Shown here: piece after piece, positions 1-10,200 of the stretch
How the letters are laid out: each line of letters starts with the position of its first letter
How positions within the stretch are numbered: position 1 is the stretch's first letter
Program-made: the position numbers and the translations under genes
The notes under the pieces: generated by a model
Databases searched by the model: none
Seen by the model: only the letters and a program-made list of their open reading frames with translations
Told to the model about the DNA's origin: nothing
Assembly: GCA_036897485.1 (NCBI GenBank)
Contig: JAYMTF010001863.1
Span: forward strand, 1 to 20,934
Length of the DNA stretch: 20,934 bases
Reading direction: 5' to 3'
Source: Pelargonium nanum
Taxonomy: Eukaryota; Streptophyta; Magnoliopsida; Geraniales; Geraniaceae

Positions 1-405
1 CCACGTGTCGTCTTGTGAGTCGCTCTGAGACTTATGATTTTTTGGGTAGCATCACTGTTGCATGCATGGCTGAGAGGTGCATCTAACACAATAAGTATTT
101 AGTCTAGTTATTTTTTTTATCAATTGATTCACTAATTCACTTATATTTCTTCAATTCAGTGATATTGTTTTATAATTGATTAGTTGTAGTTTAAAATGTT
201 CAATTCCATATACCAGACACTGTGTAGTTGTGCTTGTGGATATGGAAGGTGATGATGATCAGGTAACTTATGATCATCTTTCTGTTTAATTTCATATGTT
301 TGTTATTTTGTTCAATTGCAATATTTTAGAATTTCAATTTCATATTTCACTAATTGTGTATTGGTTCCCTAACTTGCAGATGATGGAGTCTCAAATTGTG
401 GAGAA
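1..405. other. AT-rich flank beyond the shortened RRM gene
   Basis: This stretch replaces the expected Gly-rich 3' coding part of the RRM gene. It holds a CACGTG at 2-7 and the putative small exons described separately. On the minus strand no glycine-rich continuation, AATAAA signal or further exon is evident. No terminal inverted repeat of a known element family was recognised at either end. Confidence 0.4.
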
Positions 406-463
406 TCAACAAGACCTAGAGGCTGAGGCTCCACCACCAGCACCACCACCAAATCCACCATAA
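242..463 (+). other. possible plus-strand gene fragment, antisense to the RRM gene's last exon
   Basis: On the plus strand an ATG at 242 opens MEGDDDQ (242-262), followed by a GTAACT donor at 263 and a pyrimidine-rich acceptor ending TTGCAG at 379. The second block from 380 reads MMESQIVENQQDLEAEA, then runs through proline codons that are the antisense of the RRM gene's glycine codons, and stops at 461-463. The acidic, Gln-rich residues before about 430 look like the start of a real plant protein, while what follows is simply the reverse of the neighbouring gene. A G-box (CACGTG) lies at 2-7. No family is recognised. It may be chance, or the edge of an inserted or rearranged gene. Confidence 0.25.
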
Positions 464-2494
464 GCATCTCCATACCCTCCACCAAAGGCAGGCCTAGAAT
501 CATTATAACGCTTGGAAGGGGCAGAAGGTGGGTTTGTTTTCCTTGGTTCTGCCTTCTTGATTTCAACCTACAACAAAACAAAAACATGGCACTTTAAACT
601 ACTTAATAGTTTTAAGGTTCAGTTAGATAAACAATGAAAATAAGATTGGTACAATTCCATGGTCTCCCCACCACAAAATGATTGAACACAGAAATATATG
701 GTCCCATTGTAACATAAGTGAACTAAAAAAATGACCAGCTAATTCATTTCACACCTACCACTGATAAAAGGAAATTATCAGTGGACTGTAAAAGAAATAT
801 GTTATCTTTTTAGAAAACATGGGAAAAGGAAAATGACAAATTGGAGGGCACTCCACTAACCTGGGAATCAGCTAGATCAAGCCTGTTCCCCTTAGCCAAT
901 AGATCATCAACTGCTTGCTCTGTCTCAAATGTAACAAAGCCGAACCCACGAGAACGACTGGTAGAATGGTCCCGCATGATTTGGTGTTCCTTAACTTCTC
1001 CAAATTGCATAAAAAAGTCCCTCAACTCATCTGCTCATTTTCAATCAAATAATCAGTGCCTACAGTCAGTCACTATTAAAACAACAACGTCAGTATGTAA
1101 GCACCAGAAATACTAATAGAGGGTACATTTACCTTCAGTAACTGTTGAGGGAATGCCACCCACAAAAATCTTCTTAGTCTTGAAATCCTTAGAGCTAATG
1201 GCTCCCTTTGGAATTGTCCGCTTTATCTCCACCTGAAAGAACCCAAAACCATGTAAAAGACCAAATAACAAGTCAATATGTGTAGTGGTAACAACTAGGT
1301 AACTAACAACTGGAATTTTAAATTGCCTATGAGAGTATTAACATAAAGGGGGTTACATACTTGTTTTCCATTAATAATGTGATCATTCTTGATGACTTCG
1401 TCAACGACCGAGGCATCTGCATAAGTCACGAACCCAAAACCTCGAGGTTGCCCAGTTTTACGGTCCTTCATTATCACTGAATCCGTAATTTCCCCATACT
1501 TGCCGAAATGCTTGACAAACTGAGCTGCATAATCAATGATCAAATGGTTAAATAACCATATCTATAATACATCACCATATTGGTAAACTGGCGCAGGACA
1601 AAGAACTAACCAGAAGTCGTCTCTCTTGATAAACCTCCTATAAAAATCTTTCTGCAAGTATGCATAAAATAAATAAAAAACACATTCACTATACAAACTT
1701 CCCAAGAAGAAAACTCATACAAATAATAAACCAAGCAAAACACACAAAAATAGGCCCATTTCATAAAAAAAAAAATCAATAAAAACTACTTCCAATGTCC
1801 CAAAATGAGGGTCCACAACCGTTCTACATACAACAAAATGTCGAATTACATCTACTTTCTCTATAATAAAATTGTCCCAAAATCTTATTTATAAGTAGTT
1901 ATACATGAAGTAGCATTAGAAACAATAGGATAAGTTACTGAGAAGCACTTGAGTTTGTGATAGTAAATTGAGAAAGTACAGTTACTACAGTACTAACTAC
2001 CTCATTCATAATTTTTGCAACCAAGAAAGAAAGAAAGAACATATGAGACACTCATTTTGGGATGGAGAGACTGAAAATGAAACAAATGAAAACTAAGTTG
2101 AGGAAAAAACAGGAAAAATAAGACATTAAGCTTAAAGATAGGCACAAATTATCCACAGTACTGTGGTACATACTAAAAGAAAATGGAGCCTTGAAATTAA
2201 GCAATAGCTAGAGACAAATCTGTTCATCCTTTGAACCCCAAGAAAATTAACATACAATCAAAATACGTATCCCATTCAAATAACCAAATGGCCCAAACAG
2301 AGTGAATAATTTTCCCAGCAACCAAACAAAGCCAAAAAAAAGAGAGAAAAGAAACGAAGAGAGAGAGAGAGGTACCCAGGACTAGCTCCGTCACCGGATT
2401 GATGGTGAGAGCGGTCCTCTTCAACGTGGTCGGAGGATTTAACGTCGTTAGTGGTGTCAGCGTCAACGACAGGCTCGTTGGTTTGGGAGTCCAT
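406..2494 (-). CDS. hnRNP-like protein with two RRM domains, C-terminally shortened
   Basis: This is a nuclear/cytoplasmic RNA-binding protein of the plant hnRNP A/B or Musashi-like group, closest by recall to Arabidopsis At3g13224. Six exons read 2376-2494, 1611-1651, 1361-1524, 1133-1232, 861-1030 and 406-567. All introns are GT-AG and phases agree, giving 251 residues. RRM1 covers about residues 41-112 (RNP2 KIFIGGL at 41, RNP1 RGFGFVTY at 81). RRM2 covers about 129-202 (RNP2 KIFVGGI at 129, RNP1 RGFGFVTF at 169). An acidic, low-complexity leader precedes RRM1. Family members continue into a long Gly/Tyr-rich tail (about 350 residues in total). Here the tail starts (GGGYGDAYGGFGGG), then reads ASASRSC and stops at 406-408. 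The start at 2494 is the first ATG after a CT-rich leader. The RRM assignment is firm. Whether the shortened gene is still functional is open. Confidence 0.88.
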
Positions 2495-2640
2495 TTGAGG
2501 CTTCTTCTGGAATTGACGAAGAAACAGTGTCTGTTGTGTTGTGGTGTGAGGAAGAAGAAGAAGAAGAAATGAAACCCTAGATGTGGTTTTGATATAGATA
2601 TGGTCTTTTTCTTCTCTCTCTACCTAAAACCCTTTTATTA
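2495..2640 (-). promoter_or_regulatory. 5' leader and core promoter of the RRM gene
   Basis: Reading on the minus strand, a TATA-like stretch lies at about 2589-2600 (TATCTATATCAA), with an alternative ATAAAAG at about 2632-2639. It is followed by a (CTT)n pyrimidine tract at 2551-2568, typical of plant 5' leaders. A telo-box-like element (AAACCCTA on the plus strand) sits at 2572-2579. Such boxes are common near the transcription start of plant translation- and growth-related genes. The transcription start itself cannot be fixed from sequence. Confidence 0.45.
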
Positions 2641-3959
2641 AAGACAATATCAACTTCAAAATATAGATACTCTCCTGTAATATTTTAATTTCTTACAAAT
2701 GGATTTGGACAAAAATAGAAACTCCTGATTGAGATTTGAGACCAGTAAATGTAATGATATGCTACACCCGCGCCTATGTTCATTACATGCACCTGCTATC
2801 CTATCCATTCAATCATTTTTGTATAATTCATCTATTTTTCAAATTTTAGGCAACAATTTGAGTGTGACATTTATTATCAATATATACAATTTAAAGAGAA
2901 ACAATAATTCCCACCTGACATTTCACAATTAGCATTGTTATGACGAATTGAGAAACATAAATATCACTAGTACATTATTATCAATAATTAATTAATAACT
3001 AATAATCATCACTAATAACTATCATGTTACTCTCTTAACGAAAACTTCATTTTTTCAATGTGAGATTTTTGTACAATTTTTAAATTTTAATATATTATCT
3101 ATTCGCTCCATAATTATTATGTCTTTCGAAGGTAGAACATACTTCATTATTTGTAACTTTTCTTACATGTTGCTTTTTCTCAGAGGCTAATTTTTTTTAA
3201 ATCTAAGTGAATGAAATATAATCAATTATGTAATTAGACAAATGGACGTGTGAAATTTGAATTTGTAATTTTAGTAGGTAAGCAATTCCAAATTAACATG
3301 GTGTAATTGAAGAACATGAACATATGTACTTTATATTAGAACCTTTAGTTATGTGAAAATCTATTAGAAAATCATTATTTTGAGCTCGAAGTGATAGGGT
3401 TGAACTTAAAAGATACAATTGTATTCTAATTGTTCATGCAGTTTTTATTAAATATTTTTCAAAATTCAAATTGATATAGAAACTGTGATTTGAAGAAGAA
3501 AAAAAAAACTTTAAATCCAAGCTGCTAAAGGGCGTAAAAGTCCAAAAAGAAAAAGAAAATACCATTCAAATTGGATCATTCAATAGTTACAATCATGCAA
3601 AATCAAATGAGAACTGCTGTAGAAACTGAAAAAAAAAACATAAATTTTCATATAATCCCAAGTTGAATGCATCTGCAGAACACATGTTTTAAGGTACACT
3701 GATACAGGGCAGTTTCCAATATAAACATAACATACAACAAAATTTTGATGGGCAACTTTTACATCTTATACAGAGCAAGAGCACACCAAATCTAGAATAT
3801 GATGTCTTTGTTCATATCATTTCCCATCATTTTTTTCTATGCCCTAACCTACATTTTGAACTATCTGTTGTGCATCAGTATAACAAGTCTTGGTTTACTC
3901 AACAAACATCAAGTTTCATGGATGGAGTCATACGAAACCTTTAAACTGCCACACCAGAT
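2641..3959. other. intergenic AT-rich region
   Basis: This lies between the promoter of the RRM gene and the stop codon of gp210 on the same strand. The part next to 3959 must include the gp210 3' UTR, but no canonical AATAAA on the minus strand marks its end. No ORF with recognisable content, RNA gene or transposon ends were seen. Poly-A/T runs and short AT-rich simple sequence (for example 2980-3020) are the only structure noted. Confidence 0.5.
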
Positions 3960-4247
3960 TTAGAACGTATTCTGTGGATTAAACCTCCTCCTTCCTTCTT
4001 GCCTGTAATATGGAGTTTCGTCGATTGTCCTCCTCACATAGTCCATAAAAGGCTGAGGTGTCCGGGGGGAGTGATCCTTCACAACGGTTGGAGTGCTGCG
4101 ATCAGGAGTGACGGGTGCTGCAGTGCTTGGAGTGGCTGGAGCTATTGGAGGCTGATACCGATTGGGTTTGTCCAAGAGACACATAAAGACGGCTGCTGTG
4201 AGTACCAGTAGGACTAGACAACCCAGTACACTTGCCCAAAAGGTAAG
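3960..4247 (-). other. GP210: gp210 transmembrane helix and pore-facing tail
   Basis: The helix is encoded at 4173-4247 ([20 protein letters not shown] and a few more residues), the only clear membrane span in the readable protein. The 70-residue tail after it is Pro/Ser/Thr-rich with several SP/TP sites (TPST, TPDR, TPTV, SPRTP). It ends in a basic, highly conserved block with [13 protein letters not shown] and [10 protein letters not shown]. Animal gp210 is phosphorylated in its tail during mitosis. That the plant SP/TP sites act the same way is inference. Confidence 0.85.
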
Positions 4248-7200
4248 ATTACTAGCAGTTGACGATGATGCCACCCTTTCTCCAGGTTCGTAGTTTACGT
4301 CTACTTCCACTCTCTGACCTGTGAAACATACATCAGAAAGATGAAATTTTATTGCAACATTTTTATGAAATTCATTAGTGCGGTGAAACACTCTATTAAG
4401 TCAGCTAGGATGATGTCATGTTAACAATAGGACTAAGTGGGCTCACCATTGGCTGGAAGTGTGATGATGATTTTATCTCTGAATCTACTGGCCCTGAGCA
4501 CTTTAACCTGAAGACGTGAACAGGAGAGATGAACATTGAAATAAGCGGAAATTTAATCATTATGCTAAGTTTTATAAATAACACGTATAATTTGTCATCT
4601 AATGATCTTAATTTCCAATCGAGACTTTAGCAAGACAAGTCTACAACACACTATGAGCTAAAGCTGGACCTCCCTCCTTATAAGGAAATTCTTGGTATTT
4701 TTGAACTACTTTTTATTTTAATTCCAATATTCTGTACTCCCCCATATATATACTACAGTGACCATTGCCCTCTTGAGATGCTCAAAGCTCCCCTGAGCTT
4801 TTTCATTGCACTTAAAACTCTCCTTCTTAAGCAAGTCAGTCAAAGGCCTTGCTATAGCCCCATAACCCTTGATGAATCTTCTATAGTAACCAGTGAGGCC
4901 TAAGAACCCCGTCAAGTCAAAGCCTTAACTGTAGTAGGTTGAGGCAAAGTAGCCATAGCCTGGGCCTTGTTAGGATCTGTAGACACTCCATCTCAAGAAA
5001 TTATGTGACCCAAGTACTCTACCCGAGTTGACGAAACTTACACTTGCTCAATTTGGCCAAAAGCTCATACTGTTGTAGCTTTAAGAACACCTTCCTCAAA
5101 TGAACCAAATGTTACTCCCAACTCTTGCTATAGATCAATATGTCATCAAAAAAGACCAATACAAATTGCCTGAGATAGTCTTTAAACAGAGTTCATTAAT
5201 GCCTGAAAACTGGCTGGGGCATTAGTCAAGCCAAAAGGGCAGGACTAAAAACTCAAAATGGCCAAAATGTGTCCTAAAGGCAGTTTTGTGCTCTACTCAT
5301 TCCTTAAGTCTGATTTGATGATATATATATGAGATTCCATTCATGTCCGGATAATGAATGAGACCATGAATCCATTTAAAAGAATAGGTTCATTACTATT
5401 GTCACAATGTCACATCAACACTCATGTAAGCAATTAGATAAGAAGAAAATATTGCTCACCTCATATGTCGCTCGTCCACCAATCCCCAAATCTTCTCTAT
5501 TGATTGGACTGATCATTATCAAATCCCGGTCATGCAAGTGAAATTGAACATCTACAAGTGGAAGATAACTATCAACCAAATCAGTATCTAAACCAAAATA
5601 AGCAGATTGGTACGCCAAATGCAAGCAGAAAACTGAGTAGAAGAGATGATATAGATAAAGAGGGCAAAATGAAGGAAAGACAAGATCAAAATACCAATAC
5701 TATCTATTATAATTTTATTACCTTTATTGTCCCTATTATATAAGCTTACACACACACACACACACACACATATAGAGAGAGAGAGATAATGATATTACCT
5801 GTATTTCCCAAGATGGTTAAGGTTGTCTTGTTACAGTTCGGTGTCAAATTCAACTGCATGGAATCCTGAAACATTAAAATGCAATGATAAATCACAATGC
5901 CATTCACAACCCTTTCCTAACTTCTCTGTTGTATATATGAACTCCACTTGACACAACCGTTGGGTCAGATCAAAGCAATTATTTGTTTCTGAGAAAAATA
6001 CTTCAGGAAAAAACTTTCAAAGTTTTCTGCCCTTTGGTGAACCAAGGAAAACATTTTTCTAGATTACGGAAATCTTCCTCTACGACATCCATAAAACAGT
6101 TGCTTCTGTACAAAAGATGAAGACACATCCTAATATGGAAGATGTTTTCCAGTGCCGATAGCGTTAGAAATAAATCATTTCCCCAAATTTGTTCTCTGCA
6201 ATTATTGTTGTTTTTACTCAAGAAACAAGTCAAATTCAATGTAGAAAGCAAAATACAGGTAAAGACCAAGCTGATCATGAAAAGGTTATTACCTGGTTCA
6301 TTTCTAATATGGAAAACCCTCCAATAAAAAGTGCAGATGCAGATCCAGAAACATGATTGGATTCTCTTAGTGAAGCATTAATGGAAACAGATAAACCTGG
6401 CTTCATGCCCTTCAATTTGGGTACTGAACGCACCAAATGCTCTGGCGAATATGGGAAGAAGAGGCAATATAGGTTACCAGTGTCAAGATCCATCCAAGGC
6501 TTTGCATACCTTTAATCATGAAAAAAAATATTAAAGGATGAAAGGTCATACGTACTAAGATGATGAAGATAGAAACATACCCTACATAAGGAGGGTCCAC
6601 TGTGCAGTCATACGGGTCTCCCTTATTTCCAAGAGCTCCAAACTTCTTGTCATAAGCATCACTATTACAAGCATATGTACAACATCATTAACGAAATAAA
6701 ACAATAAGAATAATGACAATCAGATTCTTCATGAGACAACTTTTATGAGTAGTACACAATAAATTGGTGATGGAGATGCTGGGAAAGGAGCCTTGTAACA
6801 GAGACAGTTTATCAGATAGGTTTTTCATGATAAAAAAACACTTTAGGGATTGAAACTCAAAAAATGAAAAATATTAAATGCCACAAAAGAGGCAGAAGAG
6901 TGTGTTGCTAATAGTGCAATGCACAGGCTAATGCAGATATGGAACCACCAAGCACTATGGACACACATCTTCTCTCATGGGTAGGGTTTAATGACACTTC
7001 AGGATTTCATGCAATTATTATTTATAACCGGGCGTCCATGCCCTCCATTCTTTTTTATCTTCAATTAGTGATCTTCAAAATATAAAAAAATTTGTTCCAC
7101 AGTTGGAAGCTTTCCATTTCTGAATTCAAACCTTGTTTTTCAGCTCTTCGCTTGAAGTGCCACTTTATTATTTATTTTTCCAATAGTTATCTGTATGTGT

Positions 7201-10200
7201 GGGTTTTGGGTGATAACATGTGATGGCAAGGTAGGTACCAGATCTATACTGTTGCTACTAAGCACGAAGTAAATAGAAGCTCTGCACATATTCATTCTAG
7301 GTGCATACAGAAATCCATAAGCCTATACCCTCCTGCCTAAGTATAGATACATTCCCTGTTTTCTCATGGTAATTTTGAATGCCAGGATAAAAATAAGTAT
7401 CAATAAGAGAATATCAAACAAAAAAAACACATTAATACTTCATAGCTGTCAATATAGTGCTCCCTTATCACAAACCTGAACTTCACGGAGAAGTTATATC
7501 CTCTTGTGGGGAAGGGAACATTTGTCAGCATCTCTTTTGGAGCATCCACGAATACATCCCCACTTACAACCGTAACCGTTGTTTGCAGTTTCATACTTGA
7601 ACATTCAAAAAAAACTGTTCACAATTATTAAATTTTTGAAGTCAGTATATCAGTGTATAACTGTATATTCATAACAAACAAATAAGCAAATTAATAACAT
7701 ATCTTACCCACCACATCGGATAAACCAGCAGATCTCACAAAGCAAATGAATTTAAATCAATACCTTGGGTTGTCCCTCGCCCCACTGCCGCAGCTATTCC
7801 AGATGGCATGTACATAGATACAATACTTTCGTTTCCACTATACCACCGGCCAGAAACTTGATCATTTAATCCTACCAAATAAAGGAGAACGATGTAACGT
7901 TTTCGCACTTGTAGAGAGGGAGATTTGAAAGTTATTGCCACTATTCCCAGGGTAATATCGTCAAGCTTTGAAAACAATTCTGATGGAAATAGTATTTCAT
8001 TTTATGGAATATATTAACTTTGTTCGCCATGCAAGAAGCAGAAGATATAAGGAGATACTGATATCCTAATTTGTAAGAATGTAGGATGCTAGAGATTCTT
8101 CTGGTATCCACCATCAAAGCATATGCAAGCACATATCATACCTCCATTTTATGCACCCAATAAGACTACCATTATTAAGATTAGAGACAACTTATTAAAA
8201 GTAGGAAATAGTATTGACCATATACCCACCTTCAACAGTGAAGTTAAGTCCACTTCCTACATGAAGGACTGGGTTCTGGGGATACAAATGAGCACCCACT
8301 GAAACCTGAAGAAATAGAAGATTTAGATAATCTTAAAGCAGAAATGGAACTAATAGAAGAAGACATCATGAATTGAAGTATATTAAAGGTTGCATTTTTA
8401 CATGACTATTGTGTGTGCCAACAATAGAAACAGGCATCCAGTAATGAACAATGAATCACAAAGGTAATCAACCAAAAACACATTAGCAGGATACAGCAAA
8501 CATAACTGGCTGTACTGAAAAGCTGTGAAATGACCTATGGATCATTAAGGTAATCAACCAAAAACACAATAGAAACAAAAAGTAAGCCTTTCTCCGGCTT
8601 TGCTCCTCCTTTCCAGAAATAAATTCTACTTTTCAGTATCAGAGAAAAAGTATAGCAACTATGGTGGTATAGCAAATTGCTCCATCAGTATACATCTTAC
8701 AGGGGTTCATGAAAGGGCAAGTATGTACCAGAAAATAGTCTGACTTCTGTGGGCTATTGTTGATTGATACTCGCACAAGAGCTCTACCATGACGTATTGC
8801 CTTCCACCAGAAATTCAGGAGTAAAAGAGTTAAAGTTAAATGACAATTGACAAAATGGGCAGTAATTGAACAAATACCACAAGCAATGACAAACATTGAT
8901 CAACATACCTTGACATTGATATTCCCACGGCCACTGCGTGAGCCATTAATAGAGACAACATCAGGAAAGTTAGTTTCAGCATAAATGGGGATGACATTAA
9001 ACGCTTCATGAAAAGGGTTTCCTGGTAAAATGGAAATATCAGAAGACTCATGAACAGTGAAGGCCTGAAAGGGCATATATAACACAAATACATAACATTA
9101 CTAAAAATATCAGTACCGAGAATATCACAATAGTTTATGGGAAGATCGATTTCAGCACCAACTGCAAGATCAATCACATGCAATGGTAATTCCTGGGTGG
9201 TTATTCTTATTTGAGACACCTGTTCAAACATACAGCATCTGTGAGTGCTCTATCAATACAAGTTCCAAGAATCTAAATGAAATTGCTGATATATCTACAA
9301 CAGGACAAAGCCAAACAGAGTAGTCATAAATGAGAAGCGGTCTTCCAATGGAGCAAATATTAGTTCAGATGTTTTATGTTTAATATATCAAGCTATATAC
9401 CTTCTATGTTATTTCTCCCATGGAAAAAATTTACACTACAGCTCTGTTTGTCTAGGGGAAAGTATATCCCTGGTTTTGGTGGGGTAAATTATCTTCCTGA
9501 TTTTTTTGGTCAGTGAACGAAAACATGTGTATTGGAGAAAACAGGAGAAACACACAAATCTCTGACCCTATTTCTCTATTCCTCTGAAAAAAGGGAGCAG
9601 ATGAAAGAGTGCAATAGCACTGAACAAGCTAAGCCAAACAGGAGAAAACACTTTCCAATACGGAAAGAAGGTTCCTAAAATATTCCATGTAAGAAAAAGA
9701 TTTTCCCAAGACATACAGACAATGAAGCATAAGTCATGCTGTCATGCACTTGGACCTAACATGCAATTCAGAGGATTAGGTGCCAGTAGATGTAAATTCA
9801 GAACACCATTATCATAAAAGTGTAATGGTTGCCAATAATGTTTTTATGTCATTTTGCAACACATCAATCAGATTACATATCCATACCTCAGCAACCCTGA
9901 TGCAAGAAGCAATCTCAAGTCTCCCAGTAGTACGATCGTTTGCCTGAATGCATGCAAGATTGTTACTCTCCGTTGTTTTTATTCTATCTCCATCAATGGA
10001 AATAGCATCCTCATGTACAATATCATTCTTTTTGCCACAACATCTCAATAAAGAATAGCTAATAGCTCCCTTGCGATGGCTATCCAAATGGCCAAATGAT
10101 TCCAAAGATAAAGGTAAAAGACTAGATGAGGTATAATGGGGAGGAAGAAGCCATGTTATTGGAACTCCAAGAGCAAGAGGGAGATCAGGCACCACCGAAA

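Larger units (their letters stand above)
3960..8305 (-). other. GP210: gp210 exon map, last nine exons
   Basis: Exons in transcript order are 8230-8305, 7764-7871, 7476-7614, 6581-6661, 6293-6509, 5799-5865, 5460-5551, 4447-4507 and 3960-4318. The 7476-7614 exon starts with a run of eight T directly after ACAG, giving [11 protein letters not shown] in frame with the exon before. The 6293-6509 exon holds PWMDLDTGN and [11 protein letters not shown], the most conserved part of the plant protein. The intron 4508-5459 contains a decayed gypsy fragment. All splice sites are GT-AG and all phases match. Confidence 0.86.

Noticed and set aside
369..587. 72-residue minus-strand reading frame
   Set aside because: It is a shifted frame over the last RRM exon. 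The true frame (VEIKKAEPRK...) continues RRM2 in phase.
841..1116. 91-residue plus-strand reading frame
   Set aside because: It is antisense to the RRM2 exon, with no recognisable domain and no splice context.
3999..4211. Plus-strand frame with several Cys/Trp residues
   Set aside because: It is the reverse complement of the gp210 membrane helix and tail.
8836..9231. 131-residue single-exon protein
   Set aside because: It reads through a gp210 intron. Only its first third (exon 9117-9219) is in the coding frame.
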